From Candidatus Omnitrophota bacterium (lineage in GTDB: Bacteria; Omnitrophota; Gorgyraeia; 2-01-FULL-45-10): DNA of 6,217 nt. How positions within the stretch are numbered: position 1 is the first letter of the stretch; each line of letters opens with the position of its first letter. The position numbers were made by a program, and so were the translations under genes. Where the stretch lies: assembly GCA_026387165.1 (NCBI GenBank), contig JAPLMG010000196.1, positions 1 through 6,217 of the forward strand, in the 5' to 3' direction. A model generated the notes under the pieces. That model ran no database searches. It had not been told where the DNA came from and was given only the letters and a program-made list of their open reading frames with translations. Positions 1 through 4,961 of the stretch are shown here, piece after piece.

Positions 1-1173
1 AGATCTCCCGATAGACGCGGTTACTTTGGAAATTTTGGGGGCAAGTTCGTCCCTGAAACCCTGATGGTGGCTTTGAGTGAACTCGAGATAGCATTTAAAT
101 TGGCCGGAACTAAAGAAGCGTTTAAAGAAGAGCTCGATGGCTATCTAAAGGATTATGCGGGCAGGCCCACTCCTTTATATTTCGCCGAAAGACTGACAAA
201 AAGAACAGGCGGTGCCGGGATATATCTTAAGAGGGAAGATCTCCTGCATACGGGTGCCCACAAGATAAATAATACGCTTGGACAGGTACTGCTTGCGGTT
301 AAGATGGGAAAGTCACGGGTCATTGCCGAGACGGGCGCCGGGCAACATGGCGTCGCCACGGCCACGGTCGCCGCCCTTTTCGGCTTAGAGTGTGAGATAT
401 TCATGGGCGAGGAGGATATAAAACGCCAGGCCGTAAACGTCTTTAAGATGAAACTCTTAAAGGCAAAAGTCACTCCCGTGTCGAGCGGTTCAAGAACTTT
501 AAAGGACGCTATGAATGAGGCTATAAGGAGCTGGGTGACCAATGTCCGGACCACATACTATTGTATCGGCTCCGTAGCGGGGCCTCATCCTTATCCGGTG
601 ATGGTGAGGGACTTCCAGTCCGTTATTGGCAGGGAAGCCAGGGCGCAAAGTTTAAAGATCTTCAAGTCGCTCCCGGATCATATCGTGGCCTGTGTAGGCG
701 GCGGGTCGAACGCGATGGGGATATTCTACCCATTCCTTAACGACAAGGTGAAGTTCACCGGAGTGGAAGCGGCCGGGCTTGGGCTGGACACCGGTAAACA
801 TGCCGCTACATTGTGTAAAGGCTCCGTCGGGGTGTTACACGGATCGAAGAGTTATATATTGCAGGACGATGACGGTCAGATCGAAATAGCCCACTCTATC
901 TCGGCCGGGCTCGACTATCCGGGCGTAGGGCCGGAGCATTCTTTCCTTAAAGAGTCGGGACGCGCTAAATATGTAGCGGTTACAGATAAGCAGGCGCTCG
1001 AAGGATTCAAAATGCTCACTGAGCTCGAGGGCATAATCCCGGCGCTCGAATCGTCACACGCCGTCTATTACGCGTCGAGACTTGCTAAACGATTACCGAA
1101 GAATAAGAAGATCGTTGTCTGCCTTTCCGGCAGAGGCGATAAGGATATAGATATAGTCAGAGGCGTTCTTTAA
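1..1173 (+). CDS. trpB: Tryptophan synthase beta subunit (5'-partial)
   Basis: TrpB is the cytoplasmic PLP enzyme that condenses indole, channelled from TrpA, with L-serine to give L-tryptophan. The reading frame is open from base 1, and its first visible residues, RSPDRRGYFGNFGGKFVPETL, are the conserved TrpB N-terminus. The ATG at 64 is therefore internal, and only a few residues lie outside the window. 390 residues are visible, against a usual length near 400. The PLP-binding lysine lies in the HKINN motif (lysine codon 262-264), ETGAGQHGVATA follows at about 331-366, and the phosphate-binding GGGSNA loop is at 697-714. The C-terminus, with LSGRGDKD, is intact and ends at TAA 1171-1173. 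The N-terminal motif marks the TrpA-dependent TrpB1 type, which fits the trpA gene at 3144. No frameshift is seen. Identity is near certain. Confidence 0.98.
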   Translation, partial: RSPDRRGYFGNFGGKFVPETLMVALSELEIAFKLAGTKEAFKEELDGYLKDYAGRPTPLYFAERLTKRTGGAGIYLKREDLLHTGAHKINNTLGQVLLAVKMGKSRVIAETGAGQHGVATATVAALFGLECEIFMGEEDIKRQAVNVFKMKLLKAKVTPVSSGSRTLKDAMNEAIRSWVTNVRTTYYCIGSVAGPHPYPVMVRDFQSVIGREARAQSLKIFKSLPDHIVACVGGGSNAMGIFYPFLNDKVKFTGVEAAGLGLDTGKHAATLCKGSVGVLHGSKSYILQDDDGQIEIAHSISAGLDYPGVGPEHSFLKESGRAKYVAVTDKQALEGFKMLTELEGIIPALESSHAVYYASRLAKRLPKNKKIVVCLSGRGDKDIDIVRGVL

Positions 1174-1175
1174 CT

Positions 1176-1359
1176 AATTTTTATGGGTACTGCTGCTCCT
1201 TCGGCTTTTCTTTTTAGGGCTCGCATGGGGTGTCCGCCAGGATTACCGGTCGGAGTTCCACTCTTATAGCTATAGCTTTTTTAAGTCGTAATCCTAATCG
1301 GCGTACACCCATGCTCGCCCGTGCAAGAAAAGCCTTAAGGAGCATCACCCATAAAAATT
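1176..1359. repeat. Large imperfect inverted repeat (fold-back element)
   Basis: The left arm at 1176-1246 and the right arm at 1288-1359 are reverse complements at about 80% (58 matches by hand alignment, with small gaps). The outermost 13 bases (AATTTTTATGGGT / ACCCATAAAAATT) and the innermost 8 (AGGATTAC / GTAATCCT) match perfectly. The central 41-base loop contains the palindrome TATAGCTATA. The element begins 3 bases after the trpB stop codon. No transposase gene and no obvious target-site duplication flank it. The structure resembles a fold-back or MITE-like mobile repeat, or a long RNA hairpin at the end of the trpB transcript. Short open frames cross it on both strands but resemble no known protein to me and simply follow the palindrome. 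Confidence 0.7.
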
Positions 1360-1375
1360 TGCATAGACAGTTTCT

Positions 1376-1416
1376 TGAGCACAGGCAGTTCACTTTTCGT
1401 TCACTGCCTGCGCTTA
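1376..1416 (+). other. Stem-loop downstream of the inverted repeat
   Basis: CAGGCAGT at 1382-1389 pairs perfectly with ACTGCCTG at 1403-1410 across a 13-base loop. After one A/C mismatch the stem extends with AGC (1378-1380) and GCT (1412-1414), then a G-T wobble and a T-A pair. No T-tract follows, so it is not a typical intrinsic terminator. It may be part of a longer structured or repeat region that begins at 1176. Confidence 0.5.
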
Positions 1417-1446
1417 CAATAAGCTTCAGGCGGGCTACCAAAAGTT

Positions 1447-1487
1447 CCACCATTGGTGAGAGCGAAAATTTTAAAAAGTGATGGTGG
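1447..1487 (+). other. Weak stem-loop upstream of the small membrane-protein gene
   Basis: CCACCAT at 1447-1453 is complementary to ATGGTGG at 1481-1487 across a 27-base AT-rich loop. With the two structures upstream, this makes nearly all of 1176-1487 self-complementary. Function unknown; a 7-bp stem can arise by chance. Confidence 0.3.
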
Positions 1488-1530
1488 ATTTTGAAATTAG
1501 AGCATCCTGGATAATGTGGAGGGAGATAAA

Positions 1531-1815
1531 ATGGAATGGTTAATTAAAGCAATAGCTGACGCACCAATGTTATTACGTGTGGGTGTTTGGTTTGTTGTTT
1601 GTGCATTTTGTACATGGCTTATACTTATTCAACCACTCCAGATTCATGGAAAAAAAGATTTACCCATAAAAGCTGCAGACAGTAGCTCTGGAGGCAATAG
1701 AGGAGATGTGATAATCAAGGCCGGTGACGGAGGATCGGTAACCGGAGGTGGTCGGGGAGGCGATGGTGGAAGCATAACAATTAAGGCCCCTGATGGCGAA
1801 TCTATTAATAAGTAA
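1531..1815 (+). CDS. Small single-pass membrane protein with a Gly-rich repeat tail, unknown function
   Basis: I do not recognise this 94-residue protein as a named family. The ATG at 1531 is chosen because the strong Shine-Dalgarno GGAGGGAG at 1518-1525 sits 5 bases upstream; a GTG at 1516 would overlap that site. Residues 1-16 form a short amphipathic start. Residues 17-33 (VGVWFVVCAFCTWLILI) are a clear transmembrane helix or uncleaved signal anchor with two cysteines. KK at 41-42 follows, and then a Gly/Asp-rich tail. The tail holds two copies of a short repeat, GDVIIKAGDGGSV (58-70) and GGSITIKAPDGESI (79-92), joined by TGGGRGGDG. Alternating IxIKA and GDGG resembles the turns of right-handed beta-helix or collagen-like low-complexity proteins, but two repeats are too few for a solenoid. 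It lies in the AT-rich block upstream of the NYN gene. A real gene is likely because of its ribosome binding site and protein-like pattern. Confidence 0.72.
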   Translation: MEWLIKAIADAPMLLRVGVWFVVCAFCTWLILIQPLQIHGKKDLPIKAADSSSGGNRGDVIIKAGDGGSVTGGGRGGDGGSITIKAPDGESINK

Positions 1816-1834
1816 TTATAAGCTTAGCTATAAT
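1805..1834 (+). promoter_or_regulatory. Candidate sigma-70 promoter for the structured RNA and NYN gene
   Basis: A perfect -10 box, TATAAT (1829-1834), is preceded at 18-base spacing by TTAATA (1805-1810), a 4-of-6 match to the -35 consensus. Transcription would begin near 1841, just ahead of the inverted-repeat RNA region and the NYN gene. The region is AT-rich, which raises the chance of a random match. Confidence 0.35.
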
Positions 1835-1872
1835 CTGATTGTAAGGGCAAAGGACTTTATGGGCAATTGTAA

Positions 1873-2018
1873 AACCTAAGCTGAAGTTATGTGAAGCACA
1901 ATAAAAATGATAGGTCTTTTATCCTGAACAAAAGACCGGCCCTAACCTTTAGGTGAGGGAAACATTTTTCCTGCCACCAAATTTGGTGACTTGTGCGAAA
2001 CATAACGAAGCTTAGGTT
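1873..2018 (+). ncRNA. Candidate structured RNA or palindromic element upstream of the NYN gene
   Basis: The two ends form an interrupted stem. AACCTAAGCT (1873-1882) pairs with AGCTTAGGTT (2009-2018), GTTATGT (1886-1892) with ACATAAC (2000-2006), and GCACAA (1896-1901) with TTGTGC (1991-1996). The interruptions are GAA opposite GA and GAA opposite GAA, which could form stacked G-A pairs as in natural RNAs. Inside are three hairpins: GGTCTTTT/AAAAGACC (1913-1937), the CCCTAACC...GGTGAGGG hairpin (1940-1959), and the perfect palindrome CACCAAATTTGGTG (1975-1988). The layout is that of a multi-branched RNA. The upstream AGCTTAG (1821-1827) could compete for CTAAGCT (1876-1882). I recognise no named RNA or riboswitch family. 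It may be an independent small RNA, the leader of the NYN gene 93 bases downstream, or a MITE-like DNA palindrome. The strand is assumed from the neighbouring genes. Confidence 0.45.
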
Positions 2019-2043
2019 AAAGAAAGGCAATGGGGAAATAGGG

Positions 2044-2077
2044 GTCAGGCGCTTTTTAGAGGTGGGCCTGGCGCTTG
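2044..2077 (+). repeat. REP-like hairpin with two alternative stems
   Basis: GTCAGGC (2044-2050) pairs with GCCTGGC (2066-2072) with one wobble. Overlapping it, CAGGCGC (2046-2052) pairs with GCGCTTG (2071-2077), also with one wobble. The GGGGTCAGGC start resembles the REP-type palindromes associated with IS200-like (Y1) transposases, but no such gene is present. It lies 34 bases before the NYN start codon, so it could also affect that gene's expression. Confidence 0.35.
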
Positions 2078-2111
2078 TTGCAGCGAATATGATAGGTTAG
2101 AGGAATAGATA

Positions 2112-2645
2112 ATGACTCCATTGAATAATAAAGATCATCTGTTTGGCAAGGTAGCTGTTTTTATTGATGCAGCTAATATTATTCATTGTTACAAAGATAC
2201 AGGATGGAAGATCAATTTTAAAAAATTGAAGAAATATTTTGAATCCAAATGTACGCTGGTCGGCATTTATTATTATAGCGCATATTTTGAGGAGTCGGCG
2301 GGTCAAAAATCATTTTTTGAAATGCTGAGTAGGAAAGGATTCATTTTACGAGTAAAAAAGATTAAAAAAATAATAAATGGAGATGGTACAATTACACTTA
2401 AAGGTAACTGTGATACCGATTTAGTTGTTGATGCTGTAGCAGGGATGCAAGAATACGATACGGCAGTTATAATGAGTGGAGATAGTGATTTTGTTTCCTT
2501 GGTAAATTTGTTGAGGGGTAAGGGTAAAAAAGTTGTGATCGTATCAACGCGCTGGCATGTTGCGAAAGATTTGATAGATGCGGCTAATCACTATTTTGAT
2601 ATTAATAAGTTTAGGCTGGTTTGGGAGCTTGAAAATAAGGCCTAA
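2112..2645 (+). CDS. NYN-domain (LabA/DUF88-like) putative nuclease
   Basis: This 177-residue protein is a single NYN domain, a PIN-like fold whose members are usually metal-dependent ribonucleases. The expected acidic motifs are present in order: AVFIDAANI (Asp19, Asn22), KGNCDTDLVVDA (Lys97, Asp101, Asp103, Asp107) and IMSGDSDFVSLV (Asp124, Asp126). This matches the bacterial LabA/DUF88 group, where such proteins are proposed RNases; the substrate here is unknown. No membrane segment or extra domain is seen, and the length is normal for a stand-alone member. Start ATG 2112 has AGAGGA (2099-2104) 7 bases upstream. The gene is much AT-richer than the trp genes: one hand-counted line (2161-2220) has 16 G/C in 60, against 38 in 60 for 661-720 in trpB. 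That contrast suggests transfer. All catalytic-type residues are retained, so it is probably active. Confidence 0.88.
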   Translation: MTPLNNKDHLFGKVAVFIDAANIIHCYKDTGWKINFKKLKKYFESKCTLVGIYYYSAYFEESAGQKSFFEMLSRKGFILRVKKIKKIINGDGTITLKGNCDTDLVVDAVAGMQEYDTAVIMSGDSDFVSLVNLLRGKGKKVVIVSTRWHVAKDLIDAANHYFDINKFRLVWELENKA

Positions 2646-2654
2646 AATCACAAA

Positions 2655-2686
2655 ACCCGCTCTTAACCTTTCGGTTAATTACGGGT
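2655..2686 (+). other. Stem-loop after the NYN gene, possible transcript end
   Basis: ACCCG (2655-2659) pairs with CGGGT (2682-2686), and TTAACC (2663-2668) pairs with GGTTAA (2673-2678) around a TTTC loop. A 3x3 internal loop lies between the two stems. It starts 9 bases after the NYN stop codon. There is no T-tract after it, so it is not a canonical intrinsic terminator, though it could stabilise a 3' end. Its AACCTTT loop-side sequence resembles the hairpin at 1940-1959. Confidence 0.5.
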
Positions 2687-2745
2687 CTCGGATGACTTGT
2701 CTACTTAGAAGTATACCTTAACAGAGGAAGGATGTCAACATAATT

Positions 2746-3144
2746 ATGGATATAAGGCCGAATCTGCAGTTTTCGGTGGTTTGTGATGATGTGAGGCGCG
2801 AGGATAACGGGAAGTTCATGCTCATCGGGATCTTCGAGGCGATAAATGCGGTGGAATTTCCGGCGAAGCATCACACGCTCTTCGTCGCAAACAGATGGTG
2901 CAAGGGCGAGGGGGATTTTACGCAGAAGATACACATGATCGATGCCAGAACAAAGAAAAAAGTTTTTCAGACGGACGATCAGCCGTTCCGGCTGTCCGAC
3001 ATAGATACGCACCACACGATAATATCGCGGTTCAATAACCTGTTATTTGAAACACCTGGCAAGTACTGGGTGGAGATATTCTTGAACAACGAGCTTGTTT
3101 TGAACTACCCGATAATGTTGAAGCAGGTGGAGATAAAAAAATAA
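2746..3144 (+). CDS. DUF6941-like conserved protein of unknown function
   Basis: This 132-residue soluble protein opens with LQFSVVCDDVRREDNGKF, followed by MLIGIFEAI. That combination is characteristic of the uncharacterised family I know as DUF6941; the family name is from memory. The remainder is predicted to be mostly beta strand: FTQKIHMIDARTKKKVF, then a C-terminal PGKYWVEIFLNNELVLNYPI strand pair. This resembles a small beta-sandwich. No catalytic motif, signal peptide or membrane helix is seen. ATG 2746 gives the conserved start. The nearest purine-rich site, AGGAAGGA (2725-2732), is 13 bases away, so initiation may be weak. Its stop codon overlaps the trpA start (TAATG, 3142-3146), implying co-transcription and translational coupling. 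Base composition matches trpA rather than the NYN gene, so it appears to belong to the native operon. A role in tryptophan synthesis cannot be inferred from position alone. Confidence 0.82.
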   Translation: MDIRPNLQFSVVCDDVRREDNGKFMLIGIFEAINAVEFPAKHHTLFVANRWCKGEGDFTQKIHMIDARTKKKVFQTDDQPFRLSDIDTHHTIISRFNNLLFETPGKYWVEIFLNNELVLNYPIMLKQVEIKK

Positions 3145-3947
3145 TGAATAGAATAGATGAAAAATTCAGAGCATTAAAGAAACAAAAGAGAAAGGCTTTT
3201 ATAGCCTATATCACCGCCGGTGACCCGAACTTATCCGTTACAAAAAAGATCGTCTTGTCGCTTGAAGGTGCCGGCGTGGACATTATAGAACTCGGCGTGC
3301 CATTCTCCGATCCGATAGCCGACGGGCCCACAATCCAAGCCGCTTCGCATAGGACATTGGCCGGTGGCGTCACGCTAAAGAAAATATTTTCGATGATGGG
3401 GGCATTGAGAAAGGCTACGCAGATCCCGATAGCGTTCATGACTTATTACAATCCGATATTAAAGTACGGCGTTGAAAAGTTCGTGAAGAGTTGTGAATAT
3501 AATGGGGTAGATGGTGTAATAATCCCGGACTTACCTTATGAAGAGGCTAAGGACCTGATCCGGTGCGCCAGAAGAGTTAAGGTGGCAACGATATTTTTAG
3601 CCGCGCCGACATCTACAAAAAGAAGGATAAAAGATATCGTAAAGAATTCTACGGGCTTTATTTATTACGTCTCTTTAACCGGCGTGACAGGCCCTAGAAA
3701 GAAATTACCTCCGGAGGTCGCTTCGAATGTGCGGACAATAAAATTCATGACAAGAAAGCCTGTCGCGGTAGGTTTTGGTATATCCGCACCCGGGCAGGCG
3801 CGCTCTATTGCAAGGATAGCGGATGGCGTAATAGTGGGCAGCGCGATTGTCAAGATAATCGCCGATAATCAAAAAAATAATAAAGCGCTGATTTCGAAGG
3901 TTTCTAATTTCGCAATAAACTTAGCAGGGGCTATCCACAGTGACTAA
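3144..3947 (+). CDS. trpA: Tryptophan synthase alpha subunit
   Basis: TrpA cleaves indole-3-glycerol phosphate to indole and glyceraldehyde-3-phosphate and passes indole to TrpB through the complex tunnel. The 267-residue TIM barrel is of standard length. The catalytic residues are Glu49 (DIIELGVPFSDP) and Asp60 (IADGPTIQ), the same positions as in the Salmonella enzyme. Other family motifs are AYITAGDPN (21-29), MTYYNPI (99-105), GVIIPDLP (124-131), FLAAPTS (151-157), YYVSLTGVTGPR (174-185), and the phosphate-binding VGFGIS (209-214) and VGSAIV (231-236). ATG 3144 overlaps the TAA of the upstream gene by one base, with GGAG at 3129-3132. Its stop codon overlaps the next gene by 8 bases. trpB lies about 2 kb upstream rather than adjacent. 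Both subunits look functional. Confidence 0.98.
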   Translation: MNRIDEKFRALKKQKRKAFIAYITAGDPNLSVTKKIVLSLEGAGVDIIELGVPFSDPIADGPTIQAASHRTLAGGVTLKKIFSMMGALRKATQIPIAFMTYYNPILKYGVEKFVKSCEYNGVDGVIIPDLPYEEAKDLIRCARRVKVATIFLAAPTSTKRRIKDIVKNSTGFIYYVSLTGVTGPRKKLPPEVASNVRTIKFMTRKPVAVGFGISAPGQARSIARIADGVIVGSAIVKIIADNQKNNKALISKVSNFAINLAGAIHSD

Positions 3948-4854
3948 ACTCAATACTCAATACTCAATACGCAATACGAACGACGTATACGCCGTCATAC
4001 TCGTCGGCGGAATAGGAAAGCGCCTCCAGCCTCTGTCGAAGCCTTCAATGCCCAAGCCGTTCCTTTCGGTCACGAAGGACAGGAAGACCATATTTGCCAA
4101 GACGGTCGCGAGGATCAGGAAGATCCTACCGATAAAAAATATCATAGTTGTAGCGAATAAGCGGCAGGCGCATCTGATCAAAAAGGGTTTCCCTAAAATA
4201 CTGAAAGGGAATCTGCTGCTTGAAAAGGCCTCGAAAAATACCGCGCCGGCGATAGCCCTGGCGTCTCTGAAATTGAAGAAGAGGTCCATTGACGCGGTGA
4301 TAGTGGTGCTTCCGGCAGATCACTATATAGGTAACGAAAACATGTATTTGAATACCCTGAAGAAGGGTATCGATTTTGTAAAGGGTAATCCCGGGGCATT
4401 GGTCACGATAGGGCTTCAGCCCAGTTTCCCGGCAACAGGCTATGGATACATAAGGGTTAAAGCCCGAGGCCGGAGAGGCGACGTATATCAGGTGGAGAGA
4501 TTCGTTGAAAAACCCGATATTGAAACGGCGCAAAAATTTATCGATGACGATAGATATCTCTGGAATACGGGAACATTCATATTTAAAGCGGTCACATTTT
4601 TAGGCGCAATCAGGAGATTGGCTAAAGGCATATATGGGCCCATGAAAGATATGCGCAAAATAGAAGAGAAGTACGACACGCTTCCCAATATATCGGTGGA
4701 CTATGCGATAATGGAGAAGGCCTATGATATATACTGCGTAAAGGGTTTGTATAGATGGGAAGATATCGGCAGCTTTGACAGCCTGAAGAAAGTCCTGAAG
4801 GCGGAAAGCAGGCGTTTTTCAGAGAGAGACGGGAAAGTGACTAAGATACTGTGA
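3940..4854 (+). CDS. manC: Mannose-1-phosphate guanylyltransferase-like nucleotidyltransferase (short form)
   Basis: The protein is a sugar-phosphate nucleotidyltransferase with ManC-type motifs. It probably makes GDP-mannose from GTP and mannose-1-phosphate, for polysaccharide or glycoconjugate synthesis. Visible motifs are the nucleotide-binding VILVGGIGKRLQPLS (19-33) with PKPFL (38-42), LEKASKNTAPAIALA (94-108), VVLPADHYI (122-130), TGYGYI (166-171), FVEKPD (188-193), WNTG (208-211) and WEDIGSFDSL near the end. At 304 residues it ends soon after the catalytic domain. It lacks the extra C-terminal region of longer ManC and the isomerase domain of bifunctional forms. Start GTG 3940 has AGGGG (3926-3930) upstream; no ATG lies between it and the conserved core. 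It overlaps trpA by 8 bases. The first 15 residues come largely from a tandem repeat and are unlikely to be functional. Substrate specificity is inferred; another hexose-1-phosphate is possible. Confidence 0.85.
   Translation: MTKLNTQYSIRNTNDVYAVILVGGIGKRLQPLSKPSMPKPFLSVTKDRKTIFAKTVARIRKILPIKNIIVVANKRQAHLIKKGFPKILKGNLLLEKASKNTAPAIALASLKLKKRSIDAVIVVLPADHYIGNENMYLNTLKKGIDFVKGNPGALVTIGLQPSFPATGYGYIRVKARGRRGDVYQVERFVEKPDIETAQKFIDDDRYLWNTGTFIFKAVTFLGAIRRLAKGIYGPMKDMRKIEEKYDTLPNISVDYAIMEKAYDIYCVKGLYRWEDIGSFDSLKKVLKAESRRFSERDGKVTKIL
3949..3976 (+). repeat. 7-bp tandem repeat at the start of the manC-like gene
   Basis: CTCAATA occurs three times in direct succession (3949-3969), followed by CGCAATA (3970-3976) and the start of another unit. 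The array begins 9 bases after the first base of the GTG start codon, and 2 bases after the trpA stop codon. It encodes the non-conserved N-terminal residues LNTQYSIRNT. Because 7 is not a multiple of 3, a change of one unit would shift the frame between start codon and enzyme body. Confidence 0.85.
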
Positions 4855-4858
4855 TGAG

Positions 4859-4961
4859 CCCCGCCCCTTTGGCACAGCACTATTGTGTGGAGAAACCAAA
4901 TGTAATGGGTAAGCAAAATATTATAGGCAAACATAATAATAAATTTGCCAAAGGAGCGGGG
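4859..4961 (+). promoter_or_regulatory. Long-range stem sequestering the ruvX ribosome binding site, with a competing hairpin
   Basis: The segment at 4859-4874 (CCCCGCCCCTTTGGCA) pairs with 4946-4961 (TGCCAAAGGAGCGGGG) in 15 of 16 positions, with one C/A mismatch and a 71-base loop. The 3' arm contains the ruvX Shine-Dalgarno AAGGAG (4951-4956) and the first base of its GTG start, so this fold would block initiation. An alternative local hairpin, GGCAAA (4926-4931) with TTTGCC (4944-4949), uses part of the same 3' arm and leaves AAGGAG free. The two folds exclude each other at 4946-4949, as in translational switches. No known ligand-binding core is recognised. The 5' arm starts 4 bases after the manC-like stop codon, so translation of that gene could also influence the choice. 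Confidence 0.5.

Noticed and set aside
1168..1360. Integron attC site (imperfect palindrome next to TTTAAC)
   Set aside because: The matching GTTRRRY core is missing at the other end, and there is no gene cassette pattern or integrase.
1214..1481. Overlapping open frames on both strands across the inverted repeat (79 and 83 codons)
   Set aside because: Both run through palindromic DNA, have no Shine-Dalgarno site, and give arginine-rich, non-protein-like translations; they are by-products of the repeat.
1491..1515. TTGAAA and GATAAT as a promoter for the 94-residue protein
   Set aside because: The spacing is only 13 bases, and transcription would start inside the Shine-Dalgarno site.
1841..2018. 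tRNA, tmRNA or a known riboswitch for the structured region before the NYN gene
   Set aside because: No cloverleaf T-arm, CCA end, tag peptide or consensus riboswitch core could be found.
2732..2743. Mini-ORF ATG-TCA-ACA-TAA just before the DUF6941-like gene, as a leader peptide
   Set aside because: Three codons with no tryptophan or other regulatory codon; it is most likely chance within the leader.
4872..4888. TGGCAC followed by TTGTG, resembling a sigma-54 promoter before ruvX
   Set aside because: The -24 and -12 elements are about two bases too far apart and the -12 GC is absent. The GGCA is better explained as part of the long stem.
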